Source of the DNA: Desulfobacteraceae bacterium
Lineage (GTDB): Bacteria > Desulfobacterota > DSM-4660 > Desulfatiglandales > B25-G16
Length of the DNA stretch: 5,704 bases
Assembly (NCBI GenBank): GCA_028572035.1
Contig: JAPVWE010000093.1
Coordinates: 1 to 5,704 of the forward strand
Reading direction: 5' to 3'
In this document: positions 1 to 5,300 of the stretch, piece after piece
Position numbering within the stretch: position 1 is the first letter of the stretch
Layout of the letters: each line of letters starts with the position of its first letter
Notes under the pieces: model-generated
Databases searched by the model: none
What the model was told of the DNA's origin: nothing
Seen by the model: the letters and a program-made list of their open reading frames with translations, nothing else
Position numbers and translations under genes: made by a program

Positions 1-54
1 TTTAAGCACCTCGCGCCAGGGCGGGCTTTAGGCACTTTAAGTACTTTAGCTCAC
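1..54. repeat. Degenerate nonamer repeat, unit like TTTARGYAC
   Basis: Copies of a nine-base unit are visible: TTTAAGCAC at 1-9, TTTAGGCAC at 27-35, TTTAAGTAC at 36-44, and a ten-base variant TTTAGCTCAC at 45-54. The copies at 27, 36 and 45 are directly adjacent; the first is separated from them by a GC-rich 17-base spacer. The array lies immediately downstream of the leftward Smr gene and may continue outside the window. No long hairpin with a T-run is present, so I do not call it a terminator. On the minus strand the unit reads GTRCYTAAA. The function is unknown. Confidence 0.6.
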
Positions 55-66
55 TTATAACTTCAT

Positions 67-717
67 TTACCTCTTCTTCAATAACACATACAGTGCACCT
101 GCACCTCCATCACAGGGCCGGGCAGTTACAAAGGCGAGCACTATTTTTTTCAAAATTCCCCTCTTAAACCAGACCGGAAGCTCCTTCTTTATAGCCGGTT
201 GATGGTCAACCGAGCCCAATCCCCTGCCGTGGACAATAAGCACACACCTCCGGCCCTGGTGATAGCTCTGGATTATGAAGTCATAAACAACAGCCTCTGC
301 CTCTTTCTTTCTTAAGCCGTGCAGGTCAATATAGTCTTGGATGGAAAATTCACCTCTCTTGAGCCTTTTCATGATCTTTGGGCCCACACCAGAAACCGAC
401 CCCACCATATATTCATCGCTGAATGAAATATCCCAGGCCGCTGATTCTTTAACCAGGCATGACAGATATTCTCTCACCCTGTTACTGTGACTGGATAATT
501 GATCGGGTAACTTCTCTTTTCTTACCGGGGATCTAATAATCTTTTTTTTATTATCCGTTAAGGGGATAACATCCTTCATAGCTATTTGAAAGAGATGATC
601 GTCGCTCCCATCTTCTGTATTATCAGGTAGAAAACGTGATGAAACAGGCTCCCCACTTTTATCAGAATCCTTAAGATCTTCCGGCAGACCCTTAAATGGT
701 TTATTAAAGAATGCCAT
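67..717 (-). CDS. Smr-domain protein (putative nuclease)
   Basis: A 216-residue protein with a C-terminal Smr (small MutS-related) domain at about residues 129-215. Visible signatures are DLHG at 131-134, HGRG at 163-166 and the glycine-rich ARPCDGGAGA segment at 199-208 before the final strand. Smr domains are known DNA/RNA endonucleases or nicking enzymes, found in MutS2 and as stand-alone proteins; the substrate here cannot be read. The first ~80 residues are polar and low in complexity, probably a flexible linker opening with FFNKPFKGL, a start typical of stand-alone Smr proteins. I chose the ATG at 717 because AGAGG (minus strand, 727-723) sits five bases upstream. The frame stays open to a TTG at 810 and another ATG at 768, but neither has a Shine-Dalgarno sequence and the extra residues are lysine/arginine-rich and unlike the family. 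It is cytoplasmic, with no signal peptide, and divergent from the DUF3786 gene. Confidence 0.9.
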   Translation of the reverse strand: MAFFNKPFKGLPEDLKDSDKSGEPVSSRFLPDNTEDGSDDHLFQIAMKDVIPLTDNKKKIIRSPVRKEKLPDQLSSHSNRVREYLSCLVKESAAWDISFSDEYMVGSVSGVGPKIMKRLKRGEFSIQDYIDLHGLRKKEAEAVVYDFIIQSYHQGRRCVLIVHGRGLGSVDHQPAIKKELPVWFKRGILKKIVLAFVTARPCDGGAGALYVLLKKR

Positions 718-722
718 GTTTT

Positions 723-727
723 CCTCT
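723..727 (-). promoter_or_regulatory. Ribosome-binding site deciding the Smr start
   Basis: AGAGG on the minus strand, five bases before the ATG at 717. It is the only good Shine-Dalgarno match among the three candidate starts (TTG 810, ATG 768, ATG 717), so it favours the 216-residue product over the 247-residue one. Confidence 0.6.
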
Positions 728-781
728 ACTCTATTTTTTACCCGATCCCTTTTTCTCTTTCCTCTCATGGTAATATAATGT

Positions 782-810
782 AATAGAATTGACTTTTTAT
801 TTGCTTTCAA
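782..810 (-). promoter_or_regulatory. Candidate sigma-70-like promoter for the Smr gene
   Basis: On the minus strand TTGAAA (810-805) is followed after 17 bases by TCTATT (787-782), which match the -35 and -10 consensus at five and four of six positions. Transcription would begin near 775 and give a leader of roughly 58 bases before the ATG at 717, consistent with that start. The region is very AT-rich, so chance matches are expected and this is a weak call. Confidence 0.3.
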
Positions 811-877
811 ATAAATAGAATAGATTTAAGATAATTTGATGATTCCAAAATCGCCTGTGCGATCATTCTATTTATTT
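809..877. repeat. Perfect 13-bp inverted repeat in the divergent intergenic region
   Basis: AAATAAATAGAAT at 809-821 is exactly complementary in reverse to ATTCTATTTATTT at 865-877. Between the arms lies a small perfect hairpin, ATCGC (850-854), loop CTGT, GCGAT (859-863). The structure sits between the divergent Smr and DUF3786 genes, and its left arm overlaps the candidate -35 of the Smr promoter. It could be a spaced operator, an RNA leader structure for the rightward gene, or the remnant of a small repeat element. I see no other gene or RNA in the 718-913 gap. Confidence 0.6.
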
Positions 878-913
878 ATAGCAAAATTGAAACAACTTTA
901 AAAGAAAAAACCA

Positions 914-1534
914 GTGGCAAGGATAGATGACCATAATATGGCCTTGGAGATAGCAAAGAAGGAATTAAGCAAACGGAATCCACTTCATTTTTGCCGGTTA
1001 AGTGGTGCCCTCTGTATACAAGAAGGTGGTTCAACCAGTATCAGGCTCATGTTTTTGAATCGGATGATTACTATAAGCTGGCCGGATCTGCTATTCTGTG
1101 AAGATTCAAATGAAGAGATCCCGATAAAAAAGAAAATCCTGATCCTCCACTACCTGAATGGTTCTAAGATACAGGATCTGACCGGGGAGTTGATTACCTA
1201 TCAGGATATCCCTTCTGCCAGATTCTACTTAGACGCCTTCAATAGAAGGGTCAAATACCCCTTTATCAACACCTTTGGTGACCAGCCTGATCAATTACCT
1301 CTTGTGGCCAAGGAGCTCTTTGGGGCCACTATATCATCTGTTGGAGATATCTCTGTTTTGATTGAGGCCTTACCCAAGATACCTATTACCCTTGTAATCT
1401 GGAAAGGAGATGAAGAATTCTCTTCTGATGGAACAATCCTTTTTGATAGCTCAATTAAAGATATGCTCTCTGCCGAGGATATTTCTGAGCTAACCAGTAT
1501 GGTTGTGTATCCCCTAATAGCAAAGGGCAGATAG
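914..1534 (+). CDS. DUF3786 family protein
   Basis: A 206-residue protein that I recognise as DUF3786, an uncharacterised family found mainly in anaerobic bacteria and archaea. Family-like features are the SGA segment near residues 30-32, the hydrophobic LILHYL at 76-81, GELITYQDIPSARFY at 91-105, FNRR at 109-112, WKGDEEF at 163-169 and ILFDSSIKDMLSAEDI at 175-190. There is no signal peptide or membrane helix, and no cysteine cluster (only C27, C34 and C62), so this copy lacks an iron-sulfur domain. The start is GTG at 914; the leader before it (AAAAGAAAAAACCA) is only a weak Shine-Dalgarno. ATG at 938 is the alternative, with AAGGAT 13 bases upstream. The molecular role is unknown. Its position 71 bases before cooC makes a link to CO dehydrogenase or corrinoid enzyme metabolism reasonable, but that is inference from context. 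Confidence 0.8.
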   Translation: MARIDDHNMALEIAKKELSKRNPLHFCRLSGALCIQEGGSTSIRLMFLNRMITISWPDLLFCEDSNEEIPIKKKILILHYLNGSKIQDLTGELITYQDIPSARFYLDAFNRRVKYPFINTFGDQPDQLPLVAKELFGATISSVGDISVLIEALPKIPITLVIWKGDEEFSSDGTILFDSSIKDMLSAEDISELTSMVVYPLIAKGR

Positions 1535-1538
1535 TGTC

Positions 1539-1566
1539 GTAGGCAGAATGCAGTAGGCAGTGATGA
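1539..1566. repeat. Short heptamer repeat, unit GTAGGCA
   Basis: Directly after the DUF3786 stop codon come seven-base units in phase: GTAGGCA at 1539, GAATGCA at 1546, GTAGGCA at 1553 and the more degenerate GTGATGA at 1560. They run into a second heptamer family at 1569. No protein-coding potential or hairpin is evident. Confidence 0.6.
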
Positions 1567-1568
1567 AT

Positions 1569-1603
1569 AACGAGCTATAAGCAACCAGCAACGAGTAACA
1601 CTA
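1569..1603. repeat. Heptamer repeat array upstream of cooC, unit AACSAGY
   Basis: In-phase seven-base units occur at 1569 (AACGAGC), 1576 (TATAAGC, degenerate), 1583 (AACCAGC), 1590 (AACGAGT) and 1597 (AACACTA, degenerate). The array ends two bases before the cooC ATG at 1606 and occupies the place of a ribosome-binding site; no purine-rich Shine-Dalgarno remains. The same unit family reappears upstream of xseA. Confidence 0.7.
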
Positions 1604-1605
1604 TC

Positions 1606-2367
1606 ATGAAAATCGCCATTAGCGGCAAAGGGGGTGTGGGCAAAACAACATTTGCCGCCTTCCTGATAAAATCTTTGCAACTGAAAGGTAAATCGGTGCT
1701 GGCCATTGACTCCGATCCTGATGCAAATCTCGCCCAGGCCCTGGGTGCAAAAAACGCATCTGAGATAACACCTATCTCTGAAATGAAATCCCTCATTGAG
1801 GAGAGGACCGAGACAAAGATTGGCACTATGGGAGGCTTGTTCAAGATGAACCCCAAGGTAAGCGATTTACCAGAAAAACTCTCTGTAGACGTCGATGGAG
1901 TAAGGCTGATGGTCTTGGGAGGGGTAAAGGGGGCAGAAGGTGGCTGTATCTGCCCTCAAAGTGTTCTTTTGAAGGTCCTTGTCACCCATTTAATCCTCGC
2001 CAGAGACGAGGTTGTGGTTTTGGATATGGAGGCCGGTCTGGAACACTTAGGCAGGGGAACAGCACGGGCTGTTGATAAGATGATCGTGGTTGTTGAACCA
2101 GGAACCAGGAGCATAGAAACTGCTCGCCAGATAAAAAGGTTGTCTGATGAGTTGGGAATCAAAGATCTGCTAATTGTTGGAAATAAGATCAGGTCCGAAA
2201 AGGACAAGGATTTCTTGCTCAAGAATATGAACACTTTTGACTTCCTGGGTTTCTTACCCTTCAATGAAAGTATTATTCAGGCAGATTTAGATGGCAGACC
2301 ACCTTATGACAAGGATCCTGAGGACCTCAAACTTGTTACTCAGATGATCCAGGGATATTTTGAATGA
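1606..2367 (+). CDS. cooC: CooC-family nickel-insertion ATPase (CO dehydrogenase maturation)
   Basis: A 253-residue P-loop ATPase of the MinD/ParA (SIMIBI) class. It has the deviant Walker A GKGGVGKTT at residues 7-15 with signature lysine K8, the switch I segment DSDPDAN at 35-41, the metal motif GGCICP at 112-117 giving a C114-x-C116 pair, D140 in VVVLDMEAGLEHLGR (switch II), and GNK at 192-194 for nucleotide recognition. In characterised CooC proteins the CxC pair of two subunits binds metal at the dimer interface, and ATP hydrolysis drives Ni insertion into CO dehydrogenase. The CxC motif and the MEAGLEHLGRG segment separate this protein from ordinary ParA/MinD. The ATG at 1606 places the P-loop at the usual distance but has no clear Shine-Dalgarno. 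No CODH structural gene is in the window, so the client could equally be acetyl-CoA synthase (AcsF-like role). The gene overlaps serC by four bases. Confidence 0.88.
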   Translation: MKIAISGKGGVGKTTFAAFLIKSLQLKGKSVLAIDSDPDANLAQALGAKNASEITPISEMKSLIEERTETKIGTMGGLFKMNPKVSDLPEKLSVDVDGVRLMVLGGVKGAEGGCICPQSVLLKVLVTHLILARDEVVVLDMEAGLEHLGRGTARAVDKMIVVVEPGTRSIETARQIKRLSDELGIKDLLIVGNKIRSEKDKDFLLKNMNTFDFLGFLPFNESIIQADLDGRPPYDKDPEDLKLVTQMIQGYFE

Positions 2368-3488
2368 AGATTGAATCTTTAGAAGACATAAGAAAGGATC
2401 TTATAGTGGAAAAAAGGGTCCACATTTTTAATGCAGGCCCCGCAGCACTCCCTATATCGGTTTTAAAAGAAGTACAGGAGCACTTTCTCAATTTCCGCGG
2501 ATCGGGCATGTCAATAACTGAAATAAGTCACCGCTCAACTTTGTTCGAGGAGGTTATCAATGATGCAATTGACAGGACAAGGCGATTGTTAAAACTAAGC
2601 AATGATTACCATGTGCTCTTTATCCAGGGAGGCGCAAGCTTGCAATTCTGTATGATTCCCATGAACCTTGCCCTTCCCGGTAGACCACTGACCTACATAA
2701 ATACCGGTGTCTGGTCTACAAAGGCCATTAGAGAGGCCCAGATTCAGGGAAAGGATGTCAGGGTCATTCCTACGTCAGAGGATAGAGATTTCTCCTCTCT
2801 CCCCACTGATTTCACAGCGGACAGGCAAGCATCGTATCTCCATCTTACCTCCAACAACACCATAAGGGGAACCCAGTGGCAACACTTTCCTGATGGAAAA
2901 GGTATTCCTCTCATCTCAGATATGTCTTCTGATTTCATGAGCCGTCCTGTTGATGTAAAACCATTTGGACTGATATATGCAGGTGCCCAGAAAAATCTTG
3001 GCCCATCAGGGATAGCCATGGTAATAATCAGGGAAGATATGCTAAAAAGGGTTCCGGGTAGCCTACCAACCATGTTAAAATACACAACCTATAGGGACAA
3101 CAAATCTCTCTTTAACACCCCCCCAACATTCGCCATTTATATCATCGCTCTGGTGCTTGAGTGGCTGGAGGAAACAATAGGGGGATTGAAAGAAATGGAG
3201 AAGATAAATAAGGAAAAGGCCTCCTTGATCTATGAAGTGATAGATAAGAGCGAGATTTATCAGGGTATAGCAGAGGCCAAAAGTCGTTCCATAATGAATG
3301 TTACCTTCCGCTTGCCTGATAAAGAATTAGAACAGGGGTTTCTTGCTGAGGCCAGAAAAAATGGATTTGAAGGCCTTAGAGGGCATCGGTCTGTAGGTGG
3401 CTGTCGGGCCTCTCTCTACAATGCTGTTACCATAGACAGTGTAAAGAGACTGGTTGCCTTTATGAGAGAATTCGAAGAGAAATCGTAA
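2364..3488 (+). CDS. serC: Phosphoserine aminotransferase
   Basis: A PLP-dependent class V aminotransferase of 374 residues that converts 3-phosphohydroxypyruvate plus glutamate to O-phosphoserine plus 2-oxoglutarate (serine biosynthesis; SerC enzymes can also act in pyridoxine synthesis). Visible are FNAGPAALP at 22-30, GMSITEISHRS at 48-58, GGASLQF at 89-95, W117 in TGVWS (PLP stacking), LTSNNTIRGTQW at 161-172, D186 in SDMSSD, the Schiff-base lysine K210 in AGAQKNLGPSG, NTPPTFAIY at 251-259 and GHRSVGGCRAS at 340-350. Two starts are credible. The ATG at 2364 overlaps the cooC stop (ATGA) and has AGGGA eight bases upstream. The GTG at 2406 has AAAGGA seven bases upstream and gives a 360-residue protein beginning just before the FNAGP motif, the usual family length. 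I keep the ATG but rate the two as nearly equal. serA is not in the window. Confidence 0.95.
   Translation: MKIESLEDIRKDLIVEKRVHIFNAGPAALPISVLKEVQEHFLNFRGSGMSITEISHRSTLFEEVINDAIDRTRRLLKLSNDYHVLFIQGGASLQFCMIPMNLALPGRPLTYINTGVWSTKAIREAQIQGKDVRVIPTSEDRDFSSLPTDFTADRQASYLHLTSNNTIRGTQWQHFPDGKGIPLISDMSSDFMSRPVDVKPFGLIYAGAQKNLGPSGIAMVIIREDMLKRVPGSLPTMLKYTTYRDNKSLFNTPPTFAIYIIALVLEWLEETIGGLKEMEKINKEKASLIYEVIDKSEIYQGIAEAKSRSIMNVTFRLPDKELEQGFLAEARKNGFEGLRGHRSVGGCRASLYNAVTIDSVKRLVAFMREFEEKS
2393..2408 (+). promoter_or_regulatory. Internal ribosome-binding site and alternative GTG start of serC
   Basis: AAAGGA at 2393-2398 lies seven bases before an in-frame GTG at 2406. Starting there removes the 14-residue extension MKIESLEDIRKDLI and yields an N-terminus of the form MEKRVHIFNAGP, as in most SerC proteins. 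Both starts could be used. Confidence 0.45.
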
Positions 3489-3528
3489 TATTCATCGCAG
3501 AGACGCAGAGGACGCAGAGATAAATGAT

Positions 3529-3563
3529 TTTCCCTTTGCCGTTGGGAGGACGTCAAAGGGAAA
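3529..3563. other. Perfect 10-bp hairpin inside the intergenic element
   Basis: TTTCCCTTTG (3529-3538) pairs exactly with CAAAGGGAAA (3554-3563). After one mismatch, CGT (3540-3542) and ACG (3550-3552) can extend the stem, leaving the seven-base loop TGGGAGG. No T-run follows on either strand, so it is not a standard intrinsic terminator for serC, though it may protect the 3' end of the mRNA. Confidence 0.6.
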
Positions 3564-3570
3564 CAGTTCA

Positions 3571-3589
3571 GTCCCGCTGAAAGCGGGAC
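3571..3589. other. GC-rich REP-like hairpin
   Basis: GTCCCGCT (3571-3578) and AGCGGGAC (3582-3589) form a perfect 8-bp stem around the three-base loop GAA. It is compact and GC-rich against an AT-leaning background and looks like a REP-type palindrome. There is no T-run after it. Confidence 0.6.
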
Positions 3590-3680
3590 GATAGGACCAT
3601 TTGAGGTTTGCAGCCTTAGTCAGATGTTCGTAATGAATGGTAAATATTTAAAGAGTTTCTATCCCCACCATGGATGAGTC

Positions 3681-3751
3681 TTTTTGCTTTCCGCCCTCCC
3701 TGCCCTGTGGAATGCGAAGCCTATTCCTCTGGGGTCAGCGGAAAGCAAAAA
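3681..3751. other. Perfect 14-bp inverted repeat with an inner hairpin
   Basis: TTTTTGCTTTCCGC (3681-3694) is exactly complementary in reverse to GCGGAAAGCAAAAA (3738-3751). Within the 43-base interior, GGAAT (3709-3713) pairs with ATTCC (3723-3727) around a nine-base loop, and CCC (3703-3705) with GGG (3731-3733) can extend it across an internal loop. The result is a long nested stem. The T-run is in the 5' arm and pairs with the A-run, so this is not an intrinsic terminator. Confidence 0.65.
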
Positions 3752-3817
3752 ATAACTAAATCTCAGCGATCTTTGCGTCTCTGCGGTGAACACCTATGAA
3801 AAATCTATCTAAAGAAG

Positions 3818-5212
3818 ATGATGAAAAGAAAGAAAATAGCAGAGTTAATCGAGTCAAGTGATTTTGGGTTAGAAGTGACTCTTATGGGCTGGGTAAGGAC
3901 GAGGAGAGACTCAAAAGGAGGGTTCTCTTTTCTCGAAATAAATGATGGCTCTACCATAAAGAATATCCAGGTATTGGCTCAAGGCACATTGGTTAATTAC
4001 ACCCAAGAGATCTTAAAACTGACAACTGGCTGCTCAGTTATTGTTAAAGGAATCTTAGTTGAATCACCTGGGAAGGGACAAAAGGTTGAGGTTCAGGCCA
4101 CAGAAGTAACGGTAGTTGGCTGGGCTGATCCCGAGACATATCCATTACAGAAAAAGAGGCACTCCTTTGAACATCTTAGAACAATAGCCCATTTAAGGCC
4201 AAGGACAAATACCTTCGGGGCAGTGGCCAGGATCAGGAATGCTATGAGCTATGCCATCCACAGCTTTTTTCAGGACAGGGGTTTTATATATGTTCATTCC
4301 CCGATCATTAGCGGTAGCAACTGTGAGGGTGCTGGTGATATGTTCAATGTAACTGCCCTTGACCTCCAAAGAGTCCCAAGTAAGGATGGTAAGGTCGACT
4401 TTACGGAAGATTTTTTTGGTAAACCAGCCAATTTGACGGTCAGCGGGCAGTTAGAGGCAGAGGTATTCGCCCTTGCCTTAGGTAACGTGTACACCTTTGG
4501 TCCAACTTTCAGGGCAGAAGATTCAAACACCTCCAGACACCTGGCAGAGTTCTGGATGATAGAGCCTGAGATGGCATTCTGCGATCTCAAGGAAAACATA
4601 GACCTGGCAGAAGAATTCATTAGAAGCATCCTTGCCTCTGTTTTAAGAAACTGCGGGGATGATATGGCATTCCTCAATCGTTTTGTTGATAAAGATCTTA
4701 TGGCCACCGTAGATAATGTTATTAACAAGTCCTTTGAGCAACTTACCTATACAGAGGCAATAGAGATACTATCTAAGGCCAGGAAAGGATTTGAATTTCC
4801 CGTAGAGTGGGGAAAAGATATCCAGTCAGAACACGAACGGTACCTCTGTGAGGTAGTATTCAAAAGGCCAGTGGCGGTAACTGATTATCCAAAAGAGATA
4901 AAACCCTTTTACATGAAGGTAAACAAAGATGGCAGGACAGTAAAGGCCATGGATATTCTTCTCCCAAGGATTGGCGAGATTATTGGAGGCAGTCAGAGGG
5001 AAGATGATTATGAAACCTTGCTAAACAGGATAAAAGAGACGAACCTGGACCCTGCTGACTACTGGTGGTACCTGGACCTCAGAAAGTATGGTACCGTTAT
5101 CCACTCTGGTTTTGGTCTTGGCTTTGAGCGCCTTATCCAGTTTGTAACCGGGCTTGCCAATATCAGGGATGTAATCCCCTTTCCCAGAACACCTAAAAAC
5201 CTTGAGTTTTAA
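3818..5212 (+). CDS. asnS: Asparagine--tRNA ligase
   Basis: A full-length class IIb aminoacyl-tRNA synthetase of 464 residues, the typical length for bacterial AsnRS, which charges tRNA-Asn with asparagine using ATP in the cytoplasm. The N-terminal OB-fold anticodon-binding domain spans about residues 18-105 (VTLMGWVRTRRDSKGGFSFL). Motif 1 lies around 150-165 (RGFIYVHSPIIS), motif 2 at 227-252 (FGPTFRAEDSNTSRHLAEFW, with the catalytic arginine R232), and motif 3 at 431-445 (GFGLGFERLIQFVTG, with R438). GEIIGGSQRE at 386-395 and the C-terminus RDVIPFPRTPKNLEF are characteristic of AsnRS rather than AspRS. Two adjacent ATGs at 3818 and 3821 are possible starts; the only upstream purine stretch, AAAGAAG, fits the second at least as well. 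The gene lies just after the structured element. Its presence suggests direct charging of asparaginyl-tRNA, though a GatCAB route elsewhere is not excluded. Confidence 0.97.
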   Translation: MMKRKKIAELIESSDFGLEVTLMGWVRTRRDSKGGFSFLEINDGSTIKNIQVLAQGTLVNYTQEILKLTTGCSVIVKGILVESPGKGQKVEVQATEVTVVGWADPETYPLQKKRHSFEHLRTIAHLRPRTNTFGAVARIRNAMSYAIHSFFQDRGFIYVHSPIISGSNCEGAGDMFNVTALDLQRVPSKDGKVDFTEDFFGKPANLTVSGQLEAEVFALALGNVYTFGPTFRAEDSNTSRHLAEFWMIEPEMAFCDLKENIDLAEEFIRSILASVLRNCGDDMAFLNRFVDKDLMATVDNVINKSFEQLTYTEAIEILSKARKGFEFPVEWGKDIQSEHERYLCEVVFKRPVAVTDYPKEIKPFYMKVNKDGRTVKAMDILLPRIGEIIGGSQREDDYETLLNRIKETNLDPADYWWYLDLRKYGTVIHSGFGLGFERLIQFVTGLANIRDVIPFPRTPKNLEF

Positions 5213-5213
5213 G

Positions 5214-5300
5214 TGCTGACTACTCGTTACTGGTTACTGGTTTTAAACAGGAAAAAAGGGACGAAAACGAGCAACCAGCAACCAGTAATGAGAAACGAGG
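5214..5300. repeat. Head-to-head heptamer arrays between asnS and xseA
   Basis: Just after the asnS stop there are three units in minus orientation: ACTCGTT at 5222, ACTGGTT at 5229 and ACTGGTT at 5236, with a degenerate one before them. After a spacer come five contiguous plus-orientation units: AACGAGC at 5266, AACCAGC at 5273, AACCAGT at 5280, AATGAGA at 5287 and AACGAGG at 5294. The consensus AACSAGN is the same family seen upstream of cooC. The arrays can fold: 5222-5242 pairs with 5273-5293 at 18 of 21 positions, loop 30 bases. No T-run follows. The last unit supplies the GAGG that serves as the xseA Shine-Dalgarno. Confidence 0.75.

Larger units (their letters stand above)
3491..3790. 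repeat. Structured intergenic element with 31-bp terminal inverted repeats (MITE-like)
   Basis: The 329-bp gap between serC and asnS is almost entirely one element. The left end (3491-3521) and the right end (3760-3790) are imperfect inverted repeats matching at 26 of 31 positions. Both carry CGCAGAGACGCA, and the left copy continues as a short tandem repeat of CGCAGAG units. Inside are three independent hairpins (3529-3563, 3571-3589, 3681-3751). No open reading frame above about 29 codons is present, so the element encodes no transposase. The layout resembles a non-autonomous miniature element or a composite dispersed repeat. No target-site duplication is obvious in the flanking bases. The right end comes within 28 bases of the asnS start, so the element probably contributes the asnS leader. 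Confidence 0.65.

Noticed and set aside
718..810. N-terminal extension of the Smr protein to the TTG at 810
   Set aside because: No Shine-Dalgarno before 810 or 768, atypical basic residues, and a good ribosome-binding site before the ATG at 717.
1291..1680. Minus-strand open frame of 129 codons
   Set aside because: It lies opposite the end of the DUF3786 gene and the start of cooC, crosses the repeat gap, and its translation resembles no family; it is a shadow of the real genes.
1575..1856. Minus-strand open frame of 93 codons
   Set aside because: It is entirely antisense to cooC and its leader, with no recognisable protein features.
1956..2264. Minus-strand open frame of 102 codons
   Set aside because: Antisense to the cooC interior; low-complexity Ser/Thr/Arg-rich translation typical of a shadow frame.
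1606..2367. ParA/MinD partition or cell-division ATPase instead of CooC
   Set aside because: The C114-x-C116 metal motif with GGCICP and the MEAGLEHLGRG switch segment are CooC-like, and no parB or minC/minE neighbour is present.
2744..3085. Minus-strand open frame of 113 codons
   Set aside because: Antisense to the serC active-site region, where coding constraint keeps the opposite frame open.
3529..3751. Intrinsic terminators after serC
   Set aside because: None of the three hairpins is followed by a T-run on the plus strand; in the largest, the T-run lies in the 5' arm and is base-paired.
3670..3759. Plus-strand ORF of 29 codons (MDESFCFPPSL...)
   Set aside because: It lies within the 14-bp inverted-repeat structure, has no ribosome-binding site and is too short to distinguish from chance.
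3489..3817. T-box leader controlling asnS
   Set aside because: I find no T-box consensus (AGGGTGGNACCGCG-like) and no antiterminator/terminator pair with a T-run.
4294..4728. Minus-strand open frame of 144 codons
   Set aside because: Antisense to the conserved asnS core; the Ser/Leu-rich translation has no family resemblance.
5222..5300. CRISPR array
   Set aside because: Units are seven bases with no unique spacers between them, and they occur in both orientations; there are no cas genes.
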